Below are positions 1 through 7,895 of a DNA stretch of 37,059 nucleotides, piece after piece (the stretch's first letter is position 1; each line of letters begins with the position of its first letter). Source of the DNA: Verrucomicrobiota bacterium (GTDB lineage Bacteria > Verrucomicrobiota > Verrucomicrobiia > Verrucomicrobiales > Akkermansiaceae); assembly GCA_030835305.1 (NCBI GenBank), contig JAURPJ010000035.1, positions 1-37,059 of the forward strand, in the 5' to 3' direction. Under the pieces are notes generated by a model. That model searched no databases. It saw nothing but the letters and a program-made list of their open reading frames with translations, and was not told the origin of the DNA. Both the position numbers and the translations under genes were made by a program.

Positions 1-2
1 AA

Positions 3-281
3 ACGGTAGCTAAGAAAGCCGCTAAGAAAAAGGTAGCTAAGAAAGCCGCTAAGAAAAAGGTAGCTAAGAAAGCCGCCAAGAAAACGGTAGCTAAGAAAGC
101 CGCCAAGAAAAAGGTAGCTAAGAAAGCCGCCAAGAAAACGGTAGCTAAGAAAGCCGCCAAGAAAAAGGTAGCTAAGAAAGCCGCCAAGAAAAAGGTAGCT
201 AAGAAAGCCCCAAAAAAAGCGGCTAAGAAAAAAGTCGCCAAAAAGGCTGCTAAAAAGAAAACCGCCAAAAAACGCAAGTAA
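3..281 (+). CDS. Histone H1-like Lys/Ala-rich protein, C-terminal part (5' end outside window)
   Basis: The frame is open from the left edge and ends with TAA at 279-281. It encodes almost only Lys, Ala, Val and Thr in the pattern VAKKAAKKK or VAKKAAKKT, closing with a basic tail ending KKRK. Such low-complexity tails occur in bacterial histone-H1-like or AlgP-like proteins, which bind and compact DNA through charge. A globular N-terminal domain may exist upstream but is not in the window. The tail is built from near-identical 27-bp DNA repeats, so its length may vary between strains. It is the last gene before a strong terminator at 310-341. The family call rests on composition only, and the exact function is not determinable. 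Confidence 0.75.
   Translation, partial: TVAKKAAKKKVAKKAAKKKVAKKAAKKTVAKKAAKKKVAKKAAKKTVAKKAAKKKVAKKAAKKKVAKKAPKKAAKKKVAKKAAKKKTAKKRK
6..194 (+). repeat. 27-bp tandem coding repeat, seven full copies
   Basis: Copies start at 6, 33, 60, 87, 114, 141 and 168, each encoding nine residues (VAKKAAKKK/T). Copies differ only by synonymous gct/gcc changes and by aag/acg at the last codon. Degenerate copies follow from 195 to 278. The near-identity suggests recent expansion by slippage or unequal recombination. Confidence 0.9.
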
Positions 282-309
282 GGACCTCGATCCCTACCTG
301 GTAATTTTC

Positions 310-341
310 AAGGGACACTCCAAACGGGGTGTCCCTTTTCT
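310..341 (+). terminator. Rho-independent terminator of the histone-like gene
   Basis: A stem at 310-321 pairs with 326-337 (core gggacactcc / ggggtgtccc with one G-U pair) around an aaac loop, followed by a T-rich run. It lies 29 bases after the TAA of the Lys/Ala-rich gene. Confidence 0.85.
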
Positions 342-379
342 CTTTTCTTCAATCCTCCTTCAGCTACATCCTTCTCATC

Positions 380-1924
380 ATGTTTTGTCATTCTAAATTC
401 TTTTCCACTCTTCTGGGCATCCTCGCCATCGCCTCCGCCTCAGCAGAGAAGAAACCCAACGTCATCATCATCATGGCCGACGACTTGGGCTACGGCGATC
501 TCTCCTGTTACGGAGCGAACACTTTCAAAACACCTCACATCGATAAACTCGCCGCCGGAGGCCAACTCTTCACCAGTGGATACTGTTCCGCCTCCACATG
601 CACACCCACCCGCTACTCCCTGCTCACCGGCAATTACGCCTTCCGTAAAAAGGGAACCGGAATCGCGCCCCCTAACGGGCACCTCATCATCGATGCTGAC
701 ACTTTCACCCTGCCCGACCTCATGAAGAAAGCTGGCTACCGGACCGCCGTCGTCGGCAAGTGGCACCTCGGACTTGGAGAAAAGGGCAAAGGCCCGGACT
801 GGAACGGCGAACTCAAACCCGGCCCCCGCGAGATTGGTTTCGACCACCACTTCCTGCTTCCCACCACCAACGACCGCGTCCCCCAGGTCTACGTCACCGA
901 TAGCCGTGTCCTCAACCTCGACCCCAAAGACCCCCTCTGGGTCGGCAATAAGAAGCCATCGCCCGACCACCCAACCGGCATCACCCATCGCGACTCCCTC
1001 AAAATGGACTGGTCTCACGGCCACAACTCCACCATTCACAACGGAATCTCTCGCATCGGATTCTATACCGGCGGAGAAAAAGCCCGCTTCCGGGACGAAG
1101 ACCTCGCCGATAAGTGGGTGGAGAAATCAGTCGAATGGATCGAGAAGAACCAGGACGATCCATTTTTCCTCTTTTATGCTTCGCACGATCTCCACGTTCC
1201 CCGCATCCCTCACGAGAGATTCCAAGGAGTTACTCCGCACGGCTTCCGCGCCGATTCCATCGTCCAACTCGACTGGACGGTCGGCGAAATCATGAAGACC
1301 CTCGATCGTCTCAAGCTCACTGAAAAAACTCTCGTGGTCTTCTGCTCCGACAACGGCCCTGTCATGGATGATGGCTACAAGGATGGCGCGGTTGAAAAAG
1401 TGGGGACACACAAAGCCGCAGGTCCCTACAAAGGTGGCAAATACAGTGTCTATGAGGGCGGAACCCGCACTCCTTTCATCACCTACTGGAAAGGCCAAAT
1501 CCCGGCAGGAAAATCAGATCAAATGGTCTGCACCATCGACCTTGCCACCAGCATTGCCAAGCTCACTGGAACTGAAACGCCAAAAGATGCCTTCAAGGAC
1601 AGCTTCGACGTATCAGAAGCCCTGCTCGGCAAACCCGACTCGAAAGGCCGGACACACCTGATCCAGCAGGACAACGGGGGACGAGGGAAATTTGGCTTCC
1701 GAAAGGGCAACTGGAAGTTAACCAAACATCCAGGCGGATCAGCTCGAAATACCGTCGTCGAAAAGCAACTAGCCAACACCAAGGTTCCCGAATTTCAACT
1801 TTACCATCTCAGCAAGGACCCAGCTGAAAAAAAGAACGTCATTAAAGATCAGCCCAAGGTCGCAGCCGAGATGAAAGCTGAATTGGAAATCCTCGTGAAG
1901 GCAGGCCGATCGCGTCCGGAATAG
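380..1924 (+). CDS. Secreted arylsulfatase (S1 family)
   Basis: This is a 514-residue S1-family sulfatase that would remove sulfate esters from a glycan or aryl substrate outside the cytoplasm. A signal peptide covers about residues 1-22, ending ASASA. The metal-site pair D34-D35 lies in ADDLGYGD, the formylglycine motif is C74-T-P-T-R78, and K127-W-H129 and a later SDNGP motif complete the usual active site. The C74 motif needs a formylglycine-generating enzyme, which is not in this window. I chose ATG 380 because an upstream in-frame GTG at 329 lies inside the terminator hairpin and would spoil the signal peptide. No clear Shine-Dalgarno is visible. It stands alone between a terminator and a tRNA gene. 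The substrate cannot be told from sequence. Confidence 0.9.
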   Translation: MFCHSKFFSTLLGILAIASASAEKKPNVIIIMADDLGYGDLSCYGANTFKTPHIDKLAAGGQLFTSGYCSASTCTPTRYSLLTGNYAFRKKGTGIAPPNGHLIIDADTFTLPDLMKKAGYRTAVVGKWHLGLGEKGKGPDWNGELKPGPREIGFDHHFLLPTTNDRVPQVYVTDSRVLNLDPKDPLWVGNKKPSPDHPTGITHRDSLKMDWSHGHNSTIHNGISRIGFYTGGEKARFRDEDLADKWVEKSVEWIEKNQDDPFFLFYASHDLHVPRIPHERFQGVTPHGFRADSIVQLDWTVGEIMKTLDRLKLTEKTLVVFCSDNGPVMDDGYKDGAVEKVGTHKAAGPYKGGKYSVYEGGTRTPFITYWKGQIPAGKSDQMVCTIDLATSIAKLTGTETPKDAFKDSFDVSEALLGKPDSKGRTHLIQQDNGGRGKFGFRKGNWKLTKHPGGSARNTVVEKQLANTKVPEFQLYHLSKDPAEKKNVIKDQPKVAAEMKAELEILVKAGRSRPE

Positions 1925-1964
1925 GCTCATCACTTAAATAGCTCCTAAAAAAGGTATTTTCCTG

Positions 1965-1993
1965 TTGCCAGATCCCAGCTCTCTTCCTAGTTT
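1965..1993 (+). promoter_or_regulatory. Candidate sigma-70 promoter for tRNA-Val
   Basis: TTGCCA at 1965-1970 and TAGTTT at 1988-1993 are separated by 17 bases, and the tRNA 5' end follows 10 bases later. The spacing and position fit a stable-RNA promoter; the -10 box is a weak match. Confidence 0.45.
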
Positions 1994-2002
1994 TCGCCCG
2001 CC

Positions 2003-2077
2003 GCTCGGCTAGCTCAGGGGTAGAGCACCACATTGACATTGTGGGGGTCGCTGGTTCAAATCCAGCGTCGAGCACCA
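2003..2077 (+). tRNA. tRNA-Val (anticodon GAC)
   Basis: A full cloverleaf folds. The acceptor stem GCTCGGC pairs with GTCGAGC. The D arm is GCTC/GAGC. The anticodon stem CCACA/TGTGG has loop TTGACAT, placing GAC at 2035-2037. The T arm is GCTGG-TTCAAAT-CCAGC. Discriminator A and an encoded CCA end at 2077. The 3' half borders the debris of an integrated element. Confidence 0.97.
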
Positions 2078-2091
2078 TTCTTTTTTTAACT

Positions 2092-2130
2092 AAAAACGCT
2101 ATAGCTCAATGAGTTATGGCGTTTTTTCTT
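2092..2130 (+). terminator. Terminator downstream of tRNA-Val
   Basis: A 15-bp stem (2093-2107 with 2111-2125, including two G-U pairs) closes a three-base loop and runs into TTTTTT. It begins 15 bases after the encoded CCA. Confidence 0.8.
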
Positions 2131-2230
2131 CCAGAAAATGGTAGCGGGAATTGCAGGATATATACCCTAAAATGCAGGGTTTTGCAGCATTTATTGCGGG
2201 AACTGTTGCAGGAAAATAAAGCCGGCTCAG

Positions 2231-2422
2231 CTAAACAGACGGCAAAACAAAGCCCGAATCTGCTAACTCACTAGCCCTAATAACGATGCTCCTAAAGAGT
2301 CTCCCCTGTTGGTCAAACACATCAATGGTGCCACCAGTGTCACGGGCATCCCAACGGGCATAATCAGCGGCATCCCGGGCCGTTTGATACCTAAGGCAAC
2401 CTGCTTGCCCCCACCGGGCCAG
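2231..2422 (-). pseudogene. Orphan coding fragment, unknown family
   Basis: On the minus strand a 63-codon frame runs from an in-frame TGA (complement of 2423-2425) to TAG at 2231-2233. It lacks a good start. The translation reads like real protein, with a polar stretch containing ARDAADYARWDARDTGG and FDQQGRLFR. I do not recognise the family. It lies in the stretch between tRNA-Val and the integrase remnant, so it is probably a truncated cargo gene of the old element. An overlapping frame on the plus strand looks less protein-like. The call is tentative. Confidence 0.35.
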
Positions 2423-2500
2423 TCAGCAGCCATTAGCCACGAGATGGCTCGTATTCGACTCGGTAGGTTGGAACGGGTGGTTGGGGCATTCTAGCTGGCC

Positions 2501-2620
2501 TTACTCGCTCTTGTCCTTGGCGTTTTTCTTAAGCCATTCCTTTGCGTCTGCGTCTCCTTGTTCAGCGGCCTTACGATACCACTTCGTAGCTTGCGCCATA
2601 TCTTTCGGGACTCCATCGCT
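2501..2620 (-). pseudogene. Sel1-repeat protein, C-terminal remnant
   Basis: The minus strand encodes about 39 residues matching one Sel1-like repeat (SDGVPKDMAQATKWYRKAAE followed by QGDADAKEWL), ending with a basic tail and TAA at 2501-2503. The consensus positions of the helical hairpin (GVPKD, A-x-KWY, KAAEQGDADA) are all present. Immediately upstream in frame is a TAG (complement of 2621-2623), and the frame before it does not continue the repeat pattern convincingly. This is therefore the broken 3' end of a Sel1-repeat protein gene. Sel1 proteins are solenoid scaffolds; no function can be inferred from one repeat. Confidence 0.6.
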
Positions 2621-2696
2621 CTAGCAATACTCAACCAGAGCACCCCGGAAACCGTGTGCCAACTTTGAGATGAAGATTCGACAAGCTTCTTGCTAC

Positions 2697-2885
2697 TCAG
2701 ATTTCTGGTGGATCGTCGAATCCAGCGAGAATTGCAGCAACCTCCTCCTTCTTAACGTGCACCGTGTTACTGCGCAATTCTCGTTCGATATCAACTTCCC
2801 ATGATTCCATGCCTTTCACTTCATCCAATTGGACTGGCCAAGGAAACGCCGCCTCCCACACGATCCCCTGTCTGGAAACAACCAT
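2697..2885 (-). CDS. Small hypothetical protein (62 aa)
   Basis: An ATG at 2885 is preceded closely by AAGGAAG, a reasonable ribosome binding site, and the frame ends with TAA. The product is acidic, with a C-terminal part containing KKEEVAAILAGFDDPPEI. I do not recognise it and see no membrane segment or signal peptide. It sits among fragments of an old integrated element, so it may itself be a shortened gene. It is included because composition and start context look coding. Confidence 0.35.
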   Translation of the reverse strand: MVVSRQGIVWEAAFPWPVQLDEVKGMESWEVDIERELRSNTVHVKKEEVAAILAGFDDPPEI

Positions 2886-3010
2886 GCACTTCCTTATTGA
2901 CCTTTTTCAGTCAGAGGTGCGTTTCGAAGTCCGATCAGACCAGCGACTTGAAAAATCGATGTGCTGCCAATTCTTCGTCTGAGGAAAAAAAATTCAACTT
3001 CTATAGGATC

Positions 3011-3325
3011 TTAGTAGTTCACCCGAAAAGTCGGAGAATCCTCAGGCTTTGATTGCCTCCGATCGTAGGGCTTGGTCGTCGAAACATTACTATGCCCGAG
3101 CCATTCCTGGACCTTCGCGATGTCCGCTGAATTCGAGAGCGCGTTGGTCGCGGCAGTTGCCCGCATCGCGTGATTGGAAACTCCATTCACATCGAGGCCA
3201 GCCACGAGGGACCATTTTTTAATGACATCCCGGTAAAGTGAGGGCTGGGAGAGGGGAGCCAACCCCCTTTCTCCCCCATGTATGACGCCAAACCCCGGTT
3301 TCCACGACCCTTCCGCCAAAAGCAA
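3011..3325 (-). pseudogene. Tyrosine recombinase (phage integrase) C-terminal remnant
   Basis: The translated fragment contains the C-terminal catalytic half of a tyrosine recombinase: H52-A-M-R55, then WLGH (H78), then TTKPYDRR with the nucleophile candidate Y87. The stretch SLYRDVIKKW before HxxR also fits the family. The first catalytic Arg and the Lys, plus the whole core-binding domain, are missing, because the fragment starts only about 25 bases after the end of hisF. It cannot be an active recombinase. Its place about 0.9 kb from tRNA-Val fits a deleted integrative element that once used that tRNA as attachment site. The recognisable homology begins near residue 25. Confidence 0.75.
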
Positions 3326-3349
3326 TTTCCTAGCAGCGCCTCGCCTGCC

Positions 3350-4120
3350 TCAATGCACCATCGGCCGCACCGGAATCCCGCGCTTCTGGAAATAGTCCTT
3401 GGCTTCCGGCACAGTGTGCTGGCCAAAGTGAAAAATACTGGCGGCAAGAACCGCATCAGCCTTCCCCTCGTCGAGAACATCCACCATGTGCTCAAGCGTC
3501 CCGGCACCGCCGCTCGCGATAACCGGAATGCCCACCGCCTCGCTCACCGTCCGCGTTAGCTCAAGATCGTAACCATTTTTGGTTCCGTCGGCATCCATAC
3601 TGGTAAGGAGAATTTCCCCCGCCCCACGATTGTAAACTTCCTTCGCCCACTCGATGGCATCAAGCCCCTCCACCGGCTGCCGACCTCCGTGAGTGTAAAC
3701 CCCCCATTTCCCCGGCCCCTGCCGTTTGGCATCGATCGCCACGACAAGGCATTGGTTCCCAAAAGCCTTTGCTCCCTCATCCACCACTTCGGGTCGAAAA
3801 ATAGCGGCAGTATTGACCCCCACCTTATCAGCCCCCGCAAGCAACATCCGGCTCATATCAGCCACTTCGCGAATACCACCCCCAACCGTCAAAGGCACGA
3901 AACACTGTGCCGCCGTTTCACGGACGACATCCACCATGGTGTCACGCCCGTCCGATGACGCCGTGATATCCAGGAAAACAATCTCGTCAGCCTGCTGCTC
4001 GTTGTAAGCAACTGCAGACTCCACCGGATCTCCGGCATCGATGAGATCGACAAAATTTGTCCCTTTCACCACCCGGCCATTGGTGACATCGAGGCAGGGA
4101 ATGATTCGCTTGGCAAGCAT
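3350..4120 (-). CDS. hisF: Imidazole glycerol phosphate synthase, cyclase subunit
   Basis: HisF (256 aa) is a TIM barrel that joins PRFAR with ammonia from HisH to give imidazole glycerol phosphate and AICAR in histidine synthesis. The two catalytic acids are visible at D11 (PCLDV) and D130 (VVAIDAK), and the phosphate-binding loops VGGGI and ASGGAG are intact. The start [12 protein letters not shown] is the family standard and the length is normal. It is the third gene of a minus-strand group after sua5 and a broken nuclease-like gene, separated from the latter by about 200 bases without a convincing gene. Its other pathway genes are not in the window. Confidence 0.97.
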   Translation of the reverse strand: MLAKRIIPCLDVTNGRVVKGTNFVDLIDAGDPVESAVAYNEQQADEIVFLDITASSDGRDTMVDVVRETAAQCFVPLTVGGGIREVADMSRMLLAGADKVGVNTAAIFRPEVVDEGAKAFGNQCLVVAIDAKRQGPGKWGVYTHGGRQPVEGLDAIEWAKEVYNRGAGEILLTSMDADGTKNGYDLELTRTVSEAVGIPVIASGGAGTLEHMVDVLDEGKADAVLAASIFHFGQHTVPEAKDYFQKRGIPVRPMVH

Positions 4121-4321
4121 GAGAGTGATTTACCTTTCAGGCCGAGGAAAGCAAGCCCACGGAACCCCAGGCCCGAGAGCTCCGGCTTTGGCCCGGTCAA
4201 AGTAGAGCGACTGGCTACCCAAACCAAGAGGCGGCCCCAAATTCAACCTCAATATTACCCCAATACCCCAGCCACCGGTTCTGGCGCGTTTCACCTTCTG
4301 CTCAAGCCCTCTCAATTCGTT

Positions 4322-4906
4322 TTACTGGCTTCGCCGAACGGTCCCTCCAGCCAAATCCGCCTCATTGGTGTGAATTCTCGCTGGCCCCTTCTCCACCAAT
4401 TCCTGATACCAGAATTTCCCGTTCTCCATTCGAACAAAAGCATAATACCGCCCGCTATCGTATACCTCCTCCCACGCCGTGAAGACTGTGAGATGCTGTT
4501 TTCTCAAACGGCTCGCTTCATATTTTTTTGCTTCCCGCCCTAACAGAATCGTTTCCTGGTAATCCAAGCCTCCAAAATCCTCCCCCTGATCCGCGACCCG
4601 ACGCCGATAATCATCGTAAGGCTTATCCTTGCTCTCTGCATCACCGACAAAATACATCCGGATCTCGACCACCCGGCCGTCACTTGTTTTAATCTTAAAA
4701 ATCCCGTCGTTTTATTTCTCGTCGGAAACATAGACACAGTCTTCTAATACAAGATACCGCCTTTCTTTCCCATCCTGAGCAATCTCCAGCTGGGATGGAC
4801 CTGTTAGCTCCGGGGAACTCGGATTCGTCGCGGCATCGTAAACCCTGATCGTAACTGCAATCACGAGGAGAATGCCAACAAAGATTGTCTTAAGTTTTCC
4901 ATCCAT
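4322..4906 (-). pseudogene. Thermonuclease (SNase)-like exported protein, interrupted by an in-frame TAA
   Basis: A single minus-strand frame starts at ATG 4906, one base after the sua5 stop, and runs to 4322. The first 64 codons give a membrane anchor or signal (TIFVGILLVIAVTI) and a short linker, then TAA at 4712-4714. After it the same frame continues for 129 codons with a staphylococcal-nuclease-like domain: DGRVVEIRM, GREAKK, RYYAFVR and ELVEKGPARI. Residues equivalent to the SNase arginines and acidic cluster seem to be kept. No frameshift is needed to join the parts. It is either a young pseudogene with one nonsense change, or an error in the sequence. A restart at GTG 4672 could in principle give a domain lacking its signal. 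Confidence 0.7.
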
Positions 4907-4907
4907 C

Positions 4908-5933
4908 TCACTTCTTAGAGCCTGCCGCCGCACGACGCAATCGATCCATCATCGCGACTCCAATCCCGGTTTCAGAAACCGATTCGGAAACAATCACATC
5001 GACTCCTGCTGCATCAAGATTTCGCAGACAGTAGAACAATCTTACCGCGCCTTCCGCCAACTTACCCTTCCCCGGACTCATGATCTCCACGTGCGCCCAA
5101 TCGGTCGCCTCCATTAAACAACTGTTTCCCTCGCCACGATAACTCAGCAAACCATATTTCACGCCCTCCTCGGGCACAAAGTCCGCCGGCTTGTCGATCA
5201 CCACCAAAGGAGTCGCCGGAGCATAGTGGCTCTCCACCTGCCCCGGGGCCTCAATATGATCTGCCTTCGTCTTCTTCGGTCGGATCACTTTGGCGATCTT
5301 CCGCAAATCCTCTCGTGAAATCGGCCCCGGTCTAAGCAGCCTCAAAATAGGCCCCTTCTCCGACATCTCCGGAGCGATAATCGTGCTCTCCAAACCATCG
5401 CGACAAGCCCCGCCATCAATCACCATCGGGATTTTTCCTCCTAACTCCTCCATCACCGCATCCGCTGAAGTCGGGCTAATCCGCCCAAAGCGATTCGCGC
5501 TCGGAGCCGCCACCGGAATTTCCCTGGCCACTGCCCGCATCACCTCATGCGAACTCATGCGAACCGCCACCGTTTCGAGCCCGCTTGTTACCAAATCAGG
5601 CACATCCTCCTTCTTCGGCAAAACCAAAGTCAACGGCCCCGGCCAGTAGGTCGCCATCAACTCATCCACCACCTCATCAAGCTCCTCTGGCACTTTTGCC
5701 ACGAGCTCGAGATCCCGTTTGTGCCCGATATGCACGATCAGTGGATCAAAAAAAGGTCTCTCCTTGACCTCAAAAACTTTTGCCACCGCCTCGGCATTAA
5801 AGGCATCCGCGGCCAATCCATAGACGGTCTCAGTGGGCAATGCCACCACCCCGCCATCTTCCAAAAGCGCGACAGCTTCCGCCACCGCCTCCCGCCAATC
5901 TTCAAAATCTGCAACCACCCGTTTTGTGTCCAC
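4908..5933 (-). CDS. tsaC/sua5: L-threonylcarbamoyladenylate synthase (Sua5 type)
   Basis: This enzyme makes threonylcarbamoyl-AMP from threonine, bicarbonate and ATP for the t6A37 modification of ANN-decoding tRNAs. The YrdC domain covers about residues 15-205, with PTETVYGLA (33-41), the K57-x-R59 pair, S145-A-N147 and LESTI near 181. The C-terminal Sua5 domain (about 235-335) marks the long two-domain type; 341 aa is normal for that type. The best start is GTG 5933; I see no clear Shine-Dalgarno. It is divergent from aroK across a 64-base gap and its stop is one base from the nuclease-like frame, so the two were probably co-transcribed. Confidence 0.95.
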   Translation of the reverse strand: MDTKRVVADFEDWREAVAEAVALLEDGGVVALPTETVYGLAADAFNAEAVAKVFEVKERPFFDPLIVHIGHKRDLELVAKVPEELDEVVDELMATYWPGPLTLVLPKKEDVPDLVTSGLETVAVRMSSHEVMRAVAREIPVAAPSANRFGRISPTSADAVMEELGGKIPMVIDGGACRDGLESTIIAPEMSEKGPILRLLRPGPISREDLRKIAKVIRPKKTKADHIEAPGQVESHYAPATPLVVIDKPADFVPEEGVKYGLLSYRGEGNSCLMEATDWAHVEIMSPGKGKLAEGAVRLFYCLRNLDAAGVDVIVSESVSETGIGVAMMDRLRRAAAGSKK

Positions 5934-5997
5934 ACGAGATCTTTAGCAGATACGGCTTCGCGAATCGAATTCAGAAAGGTAGAGTTTTTCCAGGCGC

Positions 5998-6525
5998 ATG
6001 CAGAAGAACATTATCCTCATCGGATTTATGGGAACGGGAAAGTCCACCATCGGACGAAACCTCTCCCAAACCTTCGGCTACCCGCTCATTGACACCGACA
6101 ATTTCATCGTGGAGCAGGATGGGCGGTCCATCCCCCAAATCTTTGAGGAAGAGGGTGAACAAGCCTTCCGCGACATGGAGACCAAACTCCTTCAATCGCT
6201 CAATCGACACACCGGGCACATCATCGCCACCGGCGGCGGAATCATCGGCCGGCCCGAAAACCGCCAACTTCTCCGGAAACTCGGCTACGTCGTGTGGCTT
6301 ATCGCCCGCCCTGCCGAGATCCTCGAGCGAACCTCCCGGAATTCCAACCGACCGCTCCTCAATAACGAAGATCCGAAAAAAACAATCCGGGACCTCCTCG
6401 AAATCCGCACCCCGCTTTACCGCGATACCGCCCACCTCGGCATCGAAACCGACAATCTCTCTTTCGACGAAGTCACCACCGGCATCATCGAATCCGCACG
6501 CTACTACTTCGGCACCCAGGAATGA
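5998..6525 (+). CDS. aroK: Shikimate kinase
   Basis: AroK phosphorylates shikimate at the 3-hydroxyl with ATP, on the way to chorismate and aromatic amino acids. Visible sites are the P-loop GFMGTGKST (9-17), D32 and D34 in IDTDN, R58, the GGG of ATGGG (79-81), the lid arginine R118 in NRPLL and R137. The length of 175 aa is standard. It is the first gene of a closely packed plus-strand run; its TGA overlaps the ATG of queG by the ATGA arrangement, which suggests translational coupling. Confidence 0.96.
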   Translation: MQKNIILIGFMGTGKSTIGRNLSQTFGYPLIDTDNFIVEQDGRSIPQIFEEEGEQAFRDMETKLLQSLNRHTGHIIATGGGIIGRPENRQLLRKLGYVVWLIARPAEILERTSRNSNRPLLNNEDPKKTIRDLLEIRTPLYRDTAHLGIETDNLSFDEVTTGIIESARYYFGTQE

Positions 6526-7550
6526 ATCCGGACATCGCCAAAGCCAACGTCAGGTTCGTCGCCCGGCAACTGGGCTTCGATGAGTGCCGCGTCGCTGCAG
6601 CCACCCGCGCTCCCCACGCCGACACCTACCTCGAATGGGTCGAGGAAGGCCACGCCGGCGATATGACCTGGCTGGAAAGAAACCTCGATCGCCGCTGCGA
6701 TCCCCGTGAAGTTCTTCCCGGCTGCAGGTCCGTCGTTTCCCTCGCCCTCAATTATCTCCCCGCCAAAGATCAGCCCCGCTCCGACTATCGTATTGCCAGA
6801 TACTCCTGGAACGACGACTACCATGATCTTATCGGGGATAAGCTCAAGGACGTTGATCTCGCCATGCAGGACATGGGCGGCATCCAGCGCTACTACGTCG
6901 ATACCGGCCCCGTCCTGGAGCGCGACTTCGCCTCCGCCTCCGGACTCGGATGGAACGGAAAATCCACCGTCCAGATCCACCGCAAACTCGGCACTTGGTT
7001 CTTTCTGGCCGAACTCCTCACCACCCTGGACCTCGCGCCCGATCCCACCTCAAGCGACCACTGCGGTAAATGCACTGCCTGCATCACCGCCTGCCCCACC
7101 CACGCCATCACCGCCCCGCGCAAACTCGCCGCCACCCGCTGCATCTCTTACCTCACCATCGAGCACAAAGGCGCCATCCCTCTCGAATTCCGCCGCGCCA
7201 TCGGCGACCGCATTTACGGCTGCGACGACTGCCTCGACGCCTGCCCCTGGAATCGCTTCGCCAGAGTTTCACGCGAATCCTCTTTCCACGCCCGCGAAGA
7301 AATTTTCTCCCATTCGTTAGCTGACTTCCTCGACATGACTGTGGACGATTTCCGCCGTGTCTTCGCCAAATCCCCCATCAAACGCATCAAGCACGAGCGC
7401 TTTTTACGGAACGTCTGCATCGCCCTCGGTAACACCGGCACAAAAAAAGATCTCCCCAGGCTCAAAGAACTCGCCTCCCACGATTCCCCCCTCATCGCCG
7501 AGCACGCCCAATGGGCCGTCGATGAAATCACCGCCCGAAATCTGGTATGA
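6522..7550 (+). CDS. queG: Epoxyqueuosine reductase
   Basis: QueG reduces epoxyqueuosine to queuosine in the wobble position of tRNAs with a GUN anticodon, using cobalamin and two [4Fe-4S] clusters. The N-terminal cobalamin-binding region includes D127 in VDTGP, matching the family catalytic acid. The cluster cysteines are in CGKCTACITACP (181-191), C207, YGCDDC (234, 237) and CPWN (241). A HEAT-like helical C-terminus follows (about 290-340). The length of 342 aa is typical. It overlaps aroK at its start and the small membrane protein at its end. Other queuosine genes are not in the window. Confidence 0.95.
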   Translation: MNPDIAKANVRFVARQLGFDECRVAAATRAPHADTYLEWVEEGHAGDMTWLERNLDRRCDPREVLPGCRSVVSLALNYLPAKDQPRSDYRIARYSWNDDYHDLIGDKLKDVDLAMQDMGGIQRYYVDTGPVLERDFASASGLGWNGKSTVQIHRKLGTWFFLAELLTTLDLAPDPTSSDHCGKCTACITACPTHAITAPRKLAATRCISYLTIEHKGAIPLEFRRAIGDRIYGCDDCLDACPWNRFARVSRESSFHAREEIFSHSLADFLDMTVDDFRRVFAKSPIKRIKHERFLRNVCIALGNTGTKKDLPRLKELASHDSPLIAEHAQWAVDEITARNLV

Positions 7551-7879
7551 AAGCCCCATCTGTGGTCAGACAAAGACTTTTTATCGCTGCCCTCATTCCC
7601 TCCATCCTTCTGCTCACTCCAGAGGGAATGATTTTGGGAATAGCCATCCAAGGCGGCCAACTCCCCATAGAACGAATGGTCCTGGGAACCATTGGAGGTT
7701 TTGTCTTCATGCTTTGGGCCACTTCCTGCACCGTCATCGCATGGCAGCATCAAAAATGGTTCCAAATCAAAATTTTCCTTATCGTCTACCTCCTTATCAA
7801 CTTCTGGTGGGTCCCAATTGCCCTCTATGAAAATTTCTCAACCCACCCCGAATCCAAAAAGAAACGCACCTTTGGTTAA
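7547..7879 (+). CDS. Small integral membrane protein, unknown function (110 aa)
   Basis: The ATG overlaps the queG TGA (ATGA). Three hydrophobic stretches at about residues 8-28, 45-66 and 73-92 predict three membrane spans, and the C-terminus is basic (SKKKRTFG). No motif is recognisable. The tight coupling to queG supports that it is translated. It ends 16 bases before the next sulfatase. Confidence 0.7.
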   Translation: MKAPSVVRQRLFIAALIPSILLLTPEGMILGIAIQGGQLPIERMVLGTIGGFVFMLWATSCTVIAWQHQKWFQIKIFLIVYLLINFWWVPIALYENFSTHPESKKKRTFG

Positions 7880-7895
7880 ACAACCTCTCGCTGTC

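Noticed and set aside
1842-2078. Minus-strand frame starting near GFEPATPT across the tRNA-Val
   Set aside because: It is the antisense of the tRNA gene, a known false frame.
2309-2494. Plus-strand 61-codon frame in the tRNA-Val debris
   Set aside because: The opposite strand gives the more protein-like reading, so this is probably a shadow.
4130-4315. 61-codon minus frame between hisF and the nuclease-like gene
   Set aside because: Composition is Gly/Pro/Arg rich without motifs, and there is no ribosome binding site; it looks like noncoding sequence.
7692-7895. Long N-terminal extension of the second sulfatase
   Set aside because: It overlaps the small membrane protein gene out of frame and is Ser/Pro-rich without motifs; ATG 7896 gives a clean signal peptide.
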